Assembly (NCBI GenBank): GCA_030144725.1
Contig: JASKMD010000003.1
Location: 62,001-126,000, forward strand
Source: Haematococcus lacustris
Taxonomy: Eukaryota > Chlorophyta > Chlorophyceae > Chlamydomonadales > Haematococcaceae
Length of the DNA stretch: 64,000 nucleotides
Reading direction: 5' to 3'
Positions 22,304 to 33,100 of the stretch are shown here, in pieces. The translations under genes and the position numbers were made by a program. Positions within the stretch are counted from its first letter, which is position 1. Every line of letters begins with the position of its first letter. The notes under the pieces were generated by a model. That model was not told where the DNA came from. It did not search any database and worked only from the letters and a program-made list of their open reading frames with translations.

Positions 22304-24691
22304 ATGCAGACATTTACAATGAACACGACAAACTCGTCGGTGGCATCTGGTGCCAGGCGCAGTGCGACCACGTCCAGGGCAAATCTCCCTGTGCTGAGCT
22401 GCAGCGCCTCACCTCCCGGCATGAGTCATGTCATCAGCCGGCCTTCGGGGTTTCTTGGCAAGAAGCTAGTCATCGCCTCGCCAGCTGCCGTGCGAACTTC
22501 TCGTTCACAAACTAGGAGCCGCGCTGTCGCCGTGACAGTGCAGGCTAACCTTTTTGACCGTTTCTTTCGAGTAATTGCGGTAGGGGGGGGCTCCGCGCTG
22601 CTGTGCTAGCCGGTAGTGCTCGCCGGTATGTTGCATCGTCGTTCACCTCGTTCCGCCACTACCCGTGCAGGCATACATCAACCAATCAGTGGGCAGTTTT
22701 GAGGTCAGTGGGTGCAGCAAGTTGCGAACGGGGCCACCTGTCTGCTCAGCCTTCAGCCTGGCACCTACCTGCTGGTGTGGCTTTTGTGAGGTGTAGGACC
22801 CTGAGAAGCTGCTGGACAGACTGGTGGAGGAGATGACGCAGGACTCCATGCGCATGCGCCAGGTGTGAGGCTGGTGATGGTGTTTGTTGTGGCAGGGATG
22901 GTGCGGGGCAGCAGAGGCAGCCACGACATGAGCTGCCGAGTCCGGCTCCTTTGCTGGCTGATGTGCTTTCCTAGAGCATACTGCAGCCCTTCAGCCATAG
23001 CTGCCGGTTACACCACTACCATTGCCAGCTGCCATGCTAAGCATGCTGTGCTGTGCGTTGATGTGTATTTCCTTGGTCTGCTGCTTTTGCAGCCTGGCAG
23101 TGCACCCTGCTGGCTGTGCCTGTTGCCTGCCTGTGCAGGCCAGCGCCCAGGCAACTGCTTCTCAGCGTCAGATGGCGGCGCGCACTGCCAACGCCCAGGC
23201 TGTCGCAGACCAGTGGCTGCGGCGCGCAGAGCTGGCGGTAGCAAGGGGGCAGGATGATCTGGCTAGGGAAGCGCTGACACGGCGCAAGGCGCTGCAGGCC
23301 GAAGCAGGTGTGAAGAGAGCAGGGGCGGTGCTGGGCCAGGCCTTGACTTGAAAGCAATGTGCCTAGCAGTTCTGCAGCCATGATAGCACAGCAGGCATGG
23401 GAGGCTGGCAGGCAAACGCGTTGCACTGGTGCTATACTTGGGTGGTTTGTCCACTGTTGCAGTGCAAACCCACGGCCTACTGCCCATACAATTGGTGCAA
23501 TGTCCTGCAGCGACTGCTGGCCTAGCAGTGTGGGTAGAGGATGAGTCATGGCTGCTGCAAACAGCTTGTGTGCCGTGCTGGCTGCAGATAAGCTGGAGAT
23601 GCAGGCCAAGGCACAGCAGCAGGCTTGCGATCAGCTCAGCGCAAGTGTGCGCATGCTTGAAGGTGTGAAGAATGTAAACATGAGGGTGGTGTGATATTTG
23701 CCGACCAGCATTGCTGTAGCCCACAGCAACAGAGCTGCTTATCGCCCTTGTCAGTGACTGTGCCTCACAACTTCAGTGTGTGCTGCTACAGGCAAGATTA
23801 GTGAGGCACGAAGCAAGAAGGAGACGCTGAAGGCCCGGGCAGCCAGTGCTAAGACCAGTATTGCTATCCAGGAGATGATTGGCAGCCTGCGCTCCACATC
23901 CTCCTCCTCCTTTGCTGTGTTTGACAAGATGGAGGAGAAGGTGGGCATGCCAGCAGCAGCAGCAGCAGCAGCAGCAGTAGCAGTGGCAGGAGCAGGACCA
24001 GCTCATTCACAAAATAGGGGCTGGGGTGGCTTTGTGCAGTGGCTGGTTGCTATCTGGAGCTGGCTGGATTGGATTTGTCATCGTTGAATTGAAGCTGGTG
24101 CTATGGCTTTCTGCCTGCTGCGCTGCCTGCGTCTTTGTCTGCAGGTGATGGCTCTGGAGGCGGAGGCGCAGAGTGCTACTGCTCTGGCCACCCCTGATGC
24201 CCTGGAGGCTCGCTTTGCCATGGTGGGCTACTTGGCCGGGCTATACACACACCCCTTCAAGCTGTCCAGCGCATTGCAGCATGCCCTGTGCACCCACACC
24301 TTCTTGATGCTTTGGGCCCTGCATGGCACTTGTGTGAACCAGCACTGAGGTGCTGGCCTGCTGTGGGGGTGCAGTTGGAAGGTGGCAACAGCGTGGAGGA
24401 GGAGCTGCGGGTACTAAAGTCAGGTGAGGCGGTAGGCACAGCAGGGGCCAAGTTAGTGTAGGGTGCCACCCCTTTGGGCCATGACCTTTGGGCCATGACC
24501 TTTGGGCCATGACCTGACCTTGCCCTGCCTTGCCTGCCTGACCTGGTGGGTGTGCAGGACGGCCTCAAGAAGCGCTGCCTCGGCCCCGTGTAGAGGACTA
24601 CATTAGCCAGCGGCCCTCAGGCGTGGCTGCTGCCACCCGGGACGCCGTGGAGTATGAGCTGGAGCAGCTGCGCCGCCAAGTCAGGTCTTGA
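22304..24691 (+). CDS. VIPP1: VIPP1 (IM30/PspA family) plastid membrane protein
   Basis: ESCRT-III-like membrane-remodelling protein, needed in chloroplasts for thylakoid biogenesis and envelope protection. Nine exons join in phase: 22304-22579, 22671-22703, 22797-22862, 23139-23307, 23588-23662, 23792-23940, 24145-24222, 24375-24423 and 24558-24691; 342 residues. Residues 1-81 are Ser/Ala/Arg-rich, as in a chloroplast transit peptide. The amphipathic helix starts at about residue 82 ([16 protein letters not shown]), followed by [19 protein letters not shown], then [38 protein letters not shown] and [14 protein letters not shown], all VIPP1 landmarks. The C-terminus (EELRVLKSG, then an extension ending [11 protein letters not shown]) replaces the short Ser/Thr tail of plant VIPP1 with a Pro/Arg linker and another helix. 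Intron 6 carries a CAG run and the last intron three 15-bp TTTGGGCCATGACC-type repeats. Confidence 0.95.
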
Positions 24692-25410
24692 GCCTGGTCC
24701 AAGGCCAGGCAGACGGTGGCTGGACAGTTTTGGTACGATTGCAATGTGGCTTATCTCATGGCCTCCCTGATGGCGATGGACATGGCAAATTGACTTTGCT
24801 AGTGGGAGACCACTGCTGCTGGCGGACCATTGATAGTAATGTTGCATCGATATCGGGATCATTGTTAACAATCTGATCAGTCCTGTGGATTTAAAACAGG
24901 TGGCTGGTGGGATTGCCAGTGTTGGGGAAGAGATGTGTGAGGAATACAGTTGTATGGCTCAGCGGTGCAGACTTGTCTGAGCCGTGATGCATTGGGATAC
25001 GAAGTGAGTAGGCTCACCATTGCATTGGGTGATATTGGCAGGAAGGGAAGGTTGGACGACAGTGCAATACGAGTAAGGAATGTGTGGTTAGCGGGCTACC
25101 CTCGTCTATCTGCCTATTACAGCTGTTTGTTTGTGCCTGCACGCGCCCTGCGTGTCTGTGCCTACGAGTGTCCACGTCGCCACTTCGAGGTAAAGCTCAG
25201 CCTTCATTTTCACAAATCCTACTCAATTACCTTACCTGATGCCGAGTTGGCAGGGTTGACAATTGCAATCAAAAGCGCTGCTGCCTCTATCAGTGCTGGT
25301 CCTACACAGCACCTTCCCTGAGGGATTACGAGCGATATGCATGACGTAGGCTAATGCAGCAAACACTGGGAACAAGTATGACTAGTCTTAAACTAGGCAA
25401 CAACAGCTCC
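24692..25410. other. VIPP1 3' region; one unexplained frame
   Basis: Holds the VIPP1 3' untranslated region. A plus-strand frame at 24950-25321 (123 codons, starting MYGSAVQTCLSRDALG) shows no family motif, and I do not call it a gene. Confidence 0.35.
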
Positions 25411-26083
25411 TCGTCCCTCACTAGGGCCTCCATTTGAGTCGGACAGTCGGGACCACTAGGGATCAATAGCGGGACCTATCAGGGCTGTTTGGAGTTATGT
25501 TCCCATGCACATGGCACATGGCTCATGGCACGGGCTGCCTTACCACCTAAACTTACCCCATAGAGCTGTGCCAATGGAAGGAACTTGAGGCTCTGCCCCC
25601 CGTTGGGCAAGGAGTACCAGCAGCGCTATGTCAATGACCGGCTGCCCAAGGGCAGGCAGTGGTTGCACCGGGCTGCAGAGTACCGGCGGGGCATTGATGG
25701 CCGGGCCCGCAACAATGCATAGGCCCTAGTAGTTTTACACAGGCTGTCAGCCTTACAAAAGCATAATGCTGTTAGTTTTGATGAGGAGCCCAGTGGTCTG
25801 TTGGGAAAGTGCCACCTGAGTGGGGTTTGCAGTCATCAAGGGTACGACCGAGGATGCTACAACATGTTTGTAGTAGCTGAGTGAGATTACCCACAGTCCA
25901 ACATGTTGTACCTTGTTGAATGAGTTTTGTTGGCCTGCCTTACCACCTATACCATTGCCTGCCCCTGAGGGCTATGATCTAGATTTGGCATGACCTGCAT
26001 GCATCTATTGTGAGCTGATGACAACTCAAGAGGGGGTGCACACACTTCTGTGCCACAGCAGGCTGCTGCTGCTGCTGCTGGAT
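25411..26083 (-). mobile_element. 3' end of a Fanzor-like element, minus orientation, interrupted
   Basis: Read on the minus strand this is collinear with the tail of the plus-strand copy at about 40265-40547. Both share the CAG run and CCTGCTGTGGCACA that end the protein, then CCCCTCTTGAG, CAGGTCATGCC(or its variant) and CCCTGAGGGCTATAG/ATG, ACCACCTA, CCATGCACATGGCA and the terminal CGTCCCTCACTAGGGCCTCC. Only the last few codons of the protein are left here. The copies differ by many substitutions, so the insertion is old. This copy is split by a further 400-bp insertion listed separately. Confidence 0.8.
25550..25949 (+). mobile_element. Nested 385-bp insertion with 15-bp target-site duplication
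   Basis: CTGCCTTACCACCTA occurs at 25535-25549 and again at 25935-25949, exactly 400 bp apart. The related copy near 40.43 kb has the same site once and uninterrupted, so it shows the empty site. The inserted sequence carries an open frame ending at about 25722 with the peptide EYQQRYVNDRLPKGRQWL and then HRAAEYRRGIDGRARNNA. I recall similar peptides in algal repetitive proteins; this is unverified. Its ends show no clear inverted repeats, so the class is unknown. Confidence 0.75.
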
Positions 26084-26449
26084 GGTGTCATGATTACTCT
26101 TACAGTGTATATGCAACTAGAATCACATTTGAGGATGTAGCTGTTGGCTGGTCTTCAGCTGTTTTGCACTGAGGCTTTCAATTGAAGGGCTCTAACGGGT
26201 TTTGCACAACACTGGTGCGGGCGCAGCTGATCCAGCTGGTACGGCGCTCATGCACGAGCACCACGCGCCCGGGCATCTGCATGCATGCTTCCCGTAGCAT
26301 CTGCTTGACAGCAGCAGCAGCAGCAGCAGCAGCAGCTTATTTGCTAATGGACAATTTACCACCCTTCTAGGACATTCGTCCCACTTGAGTGATCCTGCCA
26401 CAACTACTCCGCCGAACGCTGCTGCATCTGTTGGAGCAAACTACCTGCA
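26084..26449. other. Upstream region of the small heat-shock gene
   Basis: No gene seen apart from a short CAG run at 26310-26336. Promoter and heat-shock elements for the next gene should lie here, but I cannot point to convincing nGAAn arrays. Confidence 0.35.
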
Positions 26450-27646
26450 ATGTTCGGCTTTCCTCCTATGCCCGCAATGCGTCCGATGCCCGGTATGCCT
26501 CCTTTTCCCGAGATGCCCGCGATGCCACCAATGCCGACAATGCCCGACATCCCCAGGCAGCCCGACCTCGTTGAGCACCCAGGTTAGTTAGTCCAGGTCA
26601 CCCAGCTGCTATGCAATTGCATGCCGAGGAAGAGCAGGGCGCAACGATTAGGACAGCAATCACCCTGCACAGCTCTGCTTGACGGCCCTGTCGTCAATAC
26701 ACCGCCTCTTTACCTACTTGCAGATCGATACACCGTCGAGGCCAGTAAGTTTGATCGATGTGCACGATGCAGCTGCGCAGAAGCCATTTGCCCAAGAATA
26801 GGGTTTCACCGATGGTTCCCACGCCCCAGTATGCTGACCCTTGAATGTCGAGCCGCAGGCGCCCCAGAATTCAGCCCTGAAGACGTCCATGTGGAGCTAG
26901 GCGAGGACAATACACTGATGGTGTCCGGTAGCAAAGTGGTGAACACAGGCAAACAAAGCTCGGTGAGAGGCCAGGCTATTAACACACGAACCAGTTACCG
27001 GGATGGCAGCAGCTGCTAATCAGCACGCCAGTGGCGGTGGTCCTGCTACTGCTCCTGCCAGTACCGTTGCTGCTATCATGCACACAAGCCATGCACGTCT
27101 TTAATCCCTTTCTGCCCAGCATGCTTGCATGCTCCGTGAACACCACGCGCCTGGCGCTGTGCCAGCTGCCTCACAAAGCCACTTCCCCAACCGCTGGCTG
27201 TTTGCCTAACTATTGGTTGACTGCTGGCTGTGACACCAATTGTAGGCAAGCAGCTTCAGCCGATCATTTGCGCTGCCTGGAAACATCCGGGCAGACGGCA
27301 TCCGTGCACACCTGGACCTGGGCGTGTTGACAGTGGACATGTAGGTGACCTTCCTGCACTGCCCCTGGTGTGCCCACATGTGCCAGCTGCTGAGACCCTG
27401 GTCAACCCTGCCACCTGCATTGTGGCTGGAACAAGCTTCCTCACCCTCAGCCACCCCCCCCTGAGCTCACGTAAACAACCTCCTGCTGCTGCAAGTTGCA
27501 CATACCCACTCTCCTGACTGCCTGCTGGCTGCAGCCCCAAGGCCATGCCCGGCGTGCTATCTCAGCGGCGCAATATTGTGGTGGAGCGGGGCCATGGCCA
27601 GGCCGCTGCGGACAATGCCCCAGCGGGGGCAGCAGAGACACGCTAA
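26450..27646 (+). CDS. Small heat-shock protein (HSP20/alpha-crystallin)
   Basis: ATP-independent chaperone that binds unfolding proteins and forms large oligomers. Five exons join in phase: 26450-26582, 26724-26744, 26859-26962, 27246-27340 and 27535-27646; 154 residues. Exon 2 is a 21-nt microexon; without it the core strand RYTVEASAPEFSPEDVHVEL is broken. The alpha-crystallin domain runs from about residue 45 to 125 (PEDVHVELGEDNTLMVSGSK, SFSRSFALPGNIRADGI, GVLTVDIPKAMPG). The C-terminal NIVV may serve as the usual I-x-I/V anchor. Residues 1-32 are unusual: nine methionines in a Met-Pro pattern (MFGFPPMPAMRPMPGM). Met-rich amphipathic segments are known from plastid HSP21, but this one is Pro-rich and no transit peptide is obvious, so the compartment is open. 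Confidence 0.93.
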
Positions 27647-28549
27647 GCTGCAAGAGGGCGCCCTGCCCGCCAAGTGAAGCAATTGGAGCTCTGCTGGTCA
27701 GGCAGGCTCGTCTGCAAAGAATGTGGTTTGCTCATGGCGTGCGGCCTGCCCTGCACCACTGGCAGGCAGCTGCCTCTACCTGCCTGCCATGATCACGCCG
27801 GGGGTCTGGCTGCGTGTGCCCATGCTGCGAACCTCAACTGACAGCAGAATGGGTATGGTGTTGTGTGTAGTAGCGGATTATGCATTGGGCCTGGCAACTC
27901 CTGGCCTTGCTTGATTGTTGTGAGGGAGGTTATGATTGCCCCGTCACACAAGACAGTGCACCTTCCCCGTAGTGATTTGTTAATAAAACCCTTGGCTGCT
28001 TGGCTAATCCTGGTTGGTTGGTTGGTTGGTTGGTATGACTGTTTACCTCGGTATGCAACGTAGTTTGTGCAGCATTTACATGGTTAGAAATATTGCCAGT
28101 GTGTAGTACGTGTTGCTCAGCTAGCTTTCCATGGGTTGTGGTGTTGACACTCTCGTAGCAATGCAATATCAGCCTCTGCAGTGTGCCCAACCAACCTGTA
28201 ACACGCACAACGTTGCTAAGGTATTTTGTGCGTTTGAACCATCGTAGGCGTGTGGCGCAAAACATAGTGTGGTTGCATGCAAATGTGCAGTGGGGGAAAC
28301 ATTGGAGCCAACATTGTGTAATCAACTAGCCAGTCTGCGGCTTTACGAGCACCAGCATGTTTTTACCCAAAGCACGCGGGAGACTTTTGCGCACGCGGGA
28401 GCCTTGCACGTGATAGCATTGTCAATGGCATGGGGGGTTGTAATTGAGCAGGAGGGGTTGTATGTGCCCGATAAGGCCCTGTTGCGCAAGTGGCTATGCA
28501 ACTTTAACATCAAACACATCACCTCTCACGAAGGGGATGTGTGAAAGCA
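27647..28549. other. 3' region and intergenic
   Basis: Contains the small heat-shock gene 3' untranslated region, TGTAA motifs near 28197 and 28437, and a short (GGTT)n at about 28013-28032. No gene is recognised. Confidence 0.4.
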
Positions 28550-29390
28550 AGCGGGGCGGGGGCGGGGGCGGGGGCGGGGGCGGGGGCGGGGGCGGGGGCG
28601 GGGGCGGGGGCGGGGGCGGGGGCGGGGGCGGGGGCGGGGGCGGGGGCGGGGGCGGGGGCGGGGGCGGGGGCGGGGGCGGGGGCGGGGGCGGGGGCGGGGG
28701 CGGGGGCGGGGGCGGGGGCGGGGGCGGGGGCGGGGGCGGGGGCGGGGGCGGGGGCGGGGGCGGGGGCGGGGGCGGGGGCGGGGGCGGGGGCGGGGGCGGG
28801 GGCGGGGGCGGGGGCGGGGGCGGGGGCGGGGGCGGGGGCGGGGGCGGGGGCGGGGGCGGGGGCGGGGGCGGGGGCGGGGGCGGGGGCGGGGGCGGGGGCG
28901 GGGGCGGGGGCGGGGGCGGGGGCGGGGGCGGGGGCGGGGGCGGGGGCGGGGGCGGGGGCGGGGGCGGGGGCGGGGGCGGGGGCGGGGGCGGGGGCGGGGG
29001 CGGGGGCGGGGGCGGGGGCGGGGGCGGGGGCGGGGGCGGGGGCGGGGGCGGGGGCGGGGGCGGGGGCGGGGGCGGGGGCGGGGGCGGGGGCGGGGGCGGG
29101 GGCGGGGGCGGGGGCGGGGGCGGGGGCGGGGGCGGGGGCGGGGGCGGGGGCGGGGGCGGGGGCGGGGGCGGGGGCGGGGGCGGGGGCGGGGGCGGGGGCG
29201 GGGGCGGGGGCGGGGGCGGGGGCGGGGGCGGGGGCGGGGGCGGGGGCGGGGGCGGGGGCGGGGGCGGGGGCGGGGGCGGGGGCGGGGGCGGGGGCGGGGG
29301 CGGGGGCGGGGGCGGGGGCGGGGGCGGGGGCGGGGGCGGGGGCGGGGGCGGGGGCGGGGGCGGGGGCGGGGGCGGGGGCGGGGGCGGGGA
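28550..29390. repeat. Uninterrupted (GGGGGC)n array, about 139 units
   Basis: From about 28556 to 29386 the hexamer GGGGGC repeats with no substitution that I can find, on the same strand as the array at 6313-6893. It ends in GGGGAGG variants and a poly-G run (about 29409-29425). It sits about 715 bp upstream of the LEA-like gene start. Confidence 0.98.
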
Positions 29391-29429
29391 GGGGGAGGGG
29401 GGGAGGCGGGGGGGGGGGGGGGGGGTAAA

Positions 29430-30104
29430 CTTTACAAGGGGATGTGTGAGAGCAAGAGCTGTAGGAGCTTGAGCTCATAATGAAGGCATATTCACACCAG
29501 ATGGGCTGAAGTGGGCGTTAGGGCACACTAGCAGAAGCCTTTACATCAATGAGTCTGCAGCCTGTGTTCGATTACCACTCTTGATTGTTATAAAGGAGCA
29601 AGAGAGCTGTAGGGTTCAGAAACTGCAACTTCAGATCTTGCAATGAAACTAGCTAGGCAAAATACTCTAGGGCTGCTCACCCCTGCTGCTGATACCCACT
29701 GGCAGTAGCTGGCAGCCGGTGTTTGATTACTAGGGGTTGGTTTACCGTTAGTTGGAGCCGGCTGAGTAACAGGTGACTGGGGCACCTTGGTCGATTGTGA
29801 AGCCTTGGTTGCCCAGATTGAACCAAAAACCATGCTGAGTCAGCATTGCTGTAGGGTGATGCACAATAAGGCTGCTCAGCCAGGAAGTGCACGCTGGAGC
29901 CTCAATCTGGACCGTCTAATGTCTTCTGTGGCAAATGCAGGCCACATGAAGCTTCCGAGGGCGCGGTTATGCACTGCGGAGACGTGTATCAAAATCTGGT
30001 CATTGCTCGTCACTCCCGGGGAGCGTCATAAGTGCACGCACAGCAAGATCACGTAGCGTGTCATTGTCGAAGCAGTCGTCGTAGCCTACTGCCATCTTGC
30101 AAAC
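29430..30104. other. Upstream region of the LEA-like gene
   Basis: No gene seen. A TATAAAGG-like motif lies at 29590-29597, about 510 bp before the start codon; it could be a core promoter only if there is a long leader or an upstream intron. Confidence 0.35.
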
Positions 30105-33100
30105 ATGCCAACCCTACTCAGCTCCTCCCGTATGCTCTCCGCTTCTGCGCCCCGCCCCACCCTGCGCGCTCCCTGTGCACGGCCCGTGGCAGCACCCTCT
30201 CGCTGCGTTGTGATGCGCGCTGATGTGAGGCCCTGCCGGTCGGCCGTGCGCTGCCCAGTGCTGACCTGGCCTTTGACCCGCTGCCCACCTGACCAGACTC
30301 CGGCGTTTGACCTCCTGGCTGCAGGCGGAGCGCGGCGCTGAGAAGATGAAGGACGGCGCTGGGTAAGTGCGTCCGTGAAGGTTCTGGGGTGGGTGTATGG
30401 TGCCTGGGCACACGGCAGGACCTCCTCCCCAATGCTCTCTCCTCCTGTATGCTGCTTGCAGCACCAGCCAGCGCCTAGCCTTACCCAACTGCGACAGGGT
30501 GCTGCCAGTCAAACCCTGCAATGGGCTGTCTTGCAGCCAGCAGCCTGTGTTTAGGCTGAGCATGCGTGTATGTGTGTGGTGGAATGTAGGGAGATCCTGC
30601 AGGCAGGTAAAGAGGGGCTGCAGCACAAGGCAGACCAAGCTGCCAACGCTTTTGACGACACTGGCCACGACATGAAGGTGCGCTGTATGTGCCCGCCTGT
30701 TAGCCTTCCATTACTGCTGCTTTGCCATGCTCTGCGGTTCCTGGTGCCAGTTGGCCCTTCTTCCTGTGTGTCATGCATTGTATGTGCGCTGCATCTCCCT
30801 GCTTTTCCACATGCATTGACCGCAGTCGTCCACCCACCGCTCTGGCCGGGAGATTGAGCATGGCATGGACAAGGCCCAGGTGTGTGACATCACCCTTCCC
30901 CCTTTCAACCCATGCGCATGCTACCATGTACAGTGTGTGGCCGTATGGGCTGATGGCTAACGGCTCCATGAACGGGCAGCTGATGCTGACACCTGGGTCC
31001 GTGTAAGTGCTGGTGATTGCAAATGTGGGTCCAGCTGTGATCCGGCTGATGGCTTATACCACCAGTGGTGCTGGCGATGTGGTGGTGCAGGGCAAGACCT
31101 CTGGCATCATGTCTGACATGAAGCATGGTGCTCAGGACATGGGCCATGACATGAAGCAGGGCGCACGGGACCTGGGCCATGACATGGAGCATGGCACGCA
31201 CAGGGCTGAGCGGGATATGAAGGTGGGAAGTGACTGGCAGTCAGTTGAGGGGGAGGTGGTGCTTGGGGGTGGCAATGTGGGGTTTGTGAGGGGTGTTGGA
31301 GGGGATTGTCATCAGGCAGCAGGGGTGTAGGCACTGGGCTGTTGTTTCTCCACTGTCTAATTCCCAGCTGCTGTTCAATAACCCCACCTGTGGCTTCCTG
31401 ATCACCTGTATGCTGAGTGCTGGATGGTGGCTGTGCAGCACACCATGCATGAGACTGGACGTGACATGGACCGTGGCATGGACAAGGCGGAGGTGGGTGT
31501 CTGCCCAGGGCTTGCAACCTACCTGCCAGCTATGGCACTGACAGGCCACCCACAGTCTATTGAGCTCCCTCTGCCTCCCTGGTCTTGATCATGGCACCAG
31601 CACCACAGCTGCTGCTTGCCCCAACATCAGTGTCCCACACCCTTTTGCATGAGAGCAGCAAGAGTGGCAGCCGCCTAAACCGTCGTGACCAGTGGGGCTT
31701 CCAGGCCAGCATACTTACCCATCTGTCGAAGCTCATGCATGCCTAACACATTAGGGAGTGGACAGCTGCAGGGCCATGCTCCCCTTGAGACTGGTGTCTG
31801 TGGCATGGTCCTGAATAATCAAGTGGAGCTGAGTGGTCATTACCTTCCAGCCTGGTGTGCTCGCAGGGCAAGACCTCTGGCATCATGTCTGACATGAAGC
31901 ATGGTGCTCAGGACATGGGCCATGACCTGAAGCAGGGCGCACGGGACCTGGGCCATGACATGGAGCATGGCACGCACAGGGCTGAGCGGGATATGAAGGT
32001 GGGAAGTGACTGACAGACGGTTGGCTGGTTGCATGTGGTGAATGCTTGCAATGGCTTGGGAGGAAGGTACAAGGGAATTAGGCAACACATAGGGTCTTGG
32101 GCTAGACTATGCCTTGGCAACTTTGTGGCTTGTAGGTTTTGTTTCCGGGTGGCTGTGTCAGCCACTGAAGCAAGAGGAAGTGTTCCAGTCTCCCATGCTG
32201 CAACCTGCTGCTGCTGGTGCTGGTGCTGTGCAGCACGGAGCGCGAGAGATGGGTGACAACATGGAGCATGCGGGGGACAAGATGCAGGTGTGGACCCTAC
32301 ACTGAAGGGTCGTATCCATTGCATCACAGCAGAAAACCTACCCACCAAACGTGTTTGGGCTGCCTCAAACTCTGCATGTAGCAAGGGATGGGCAGTGATG
32401 GGGCCAACAAGGGCTGACAGTTGTGGTATTGACCTGGCGGTGGAGTTCTGTAAAGGCTGTCCTGTGCTGGTGCTCCCGCCCTCAGGCCCGCATGAAGGAG
32501 GGTGGGGAGCGAGCAGAGGCAGCCACAGCCAAGGCCCACACCACCTCCAGCAACACCATGGACAGGATGGCAGACCGTGTGCAGGTAAGCAGGAGTCCAG
32601 CCCCCCCTCCCACACCCGTCACTCGGACCTCAGCACCACTCAGTAAGGGCCCCCAAGTGCCCCCACCTCACCCTCACGTTTCATCTTTCGTCACCTTTCG
32701 TCACCCAACCTGCTGCCAGGCGCCTGCTGCCAGTAATGCTCCACCACAGCTATGCACATCACTGCACTGCCATGCTGCAGTTCATGGACAGGCCTGAAAT
32801 TCAGCATTGCCTGTGTGTGCAGGGTGGGGCTCATGACATGGGTCGGGACATGGAGCGTGGCATGGACAAGGCCCAGGTGTGCACTGACACCCAGCTGGCT
32901 GACATCTGGCCGCTGCACTGCCACTGCACCACTCGGCATAGCGCAGCTTGCAGTGTCGTGCAGTGCCGCTGAGCCTTGTTGGCAGAGGCTAAGTGCAGGC
33001 CAGCTGCTGCTGCTGGCTGCAGGGCAATGTGTCTGGCCTGGCATCTGATGTGAAGCATGGTGCCCAAGACCTAGGGCACGACATCAAGCATGGCGCACAG

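Noticed and set aside
24470..24530. Three TTTGGGCCATGACC repeats as a regulatory array
   Set aside because: They lie inside a VIPP1 intron and look like a small tandem duplication with no other support.
28444..29478. Poly-Gly/poly-Ala-Gly/poly-Pro-Ala frames
   Set aside because: Same cause as at 6.3 kb: a pure hexamer array has no stops.
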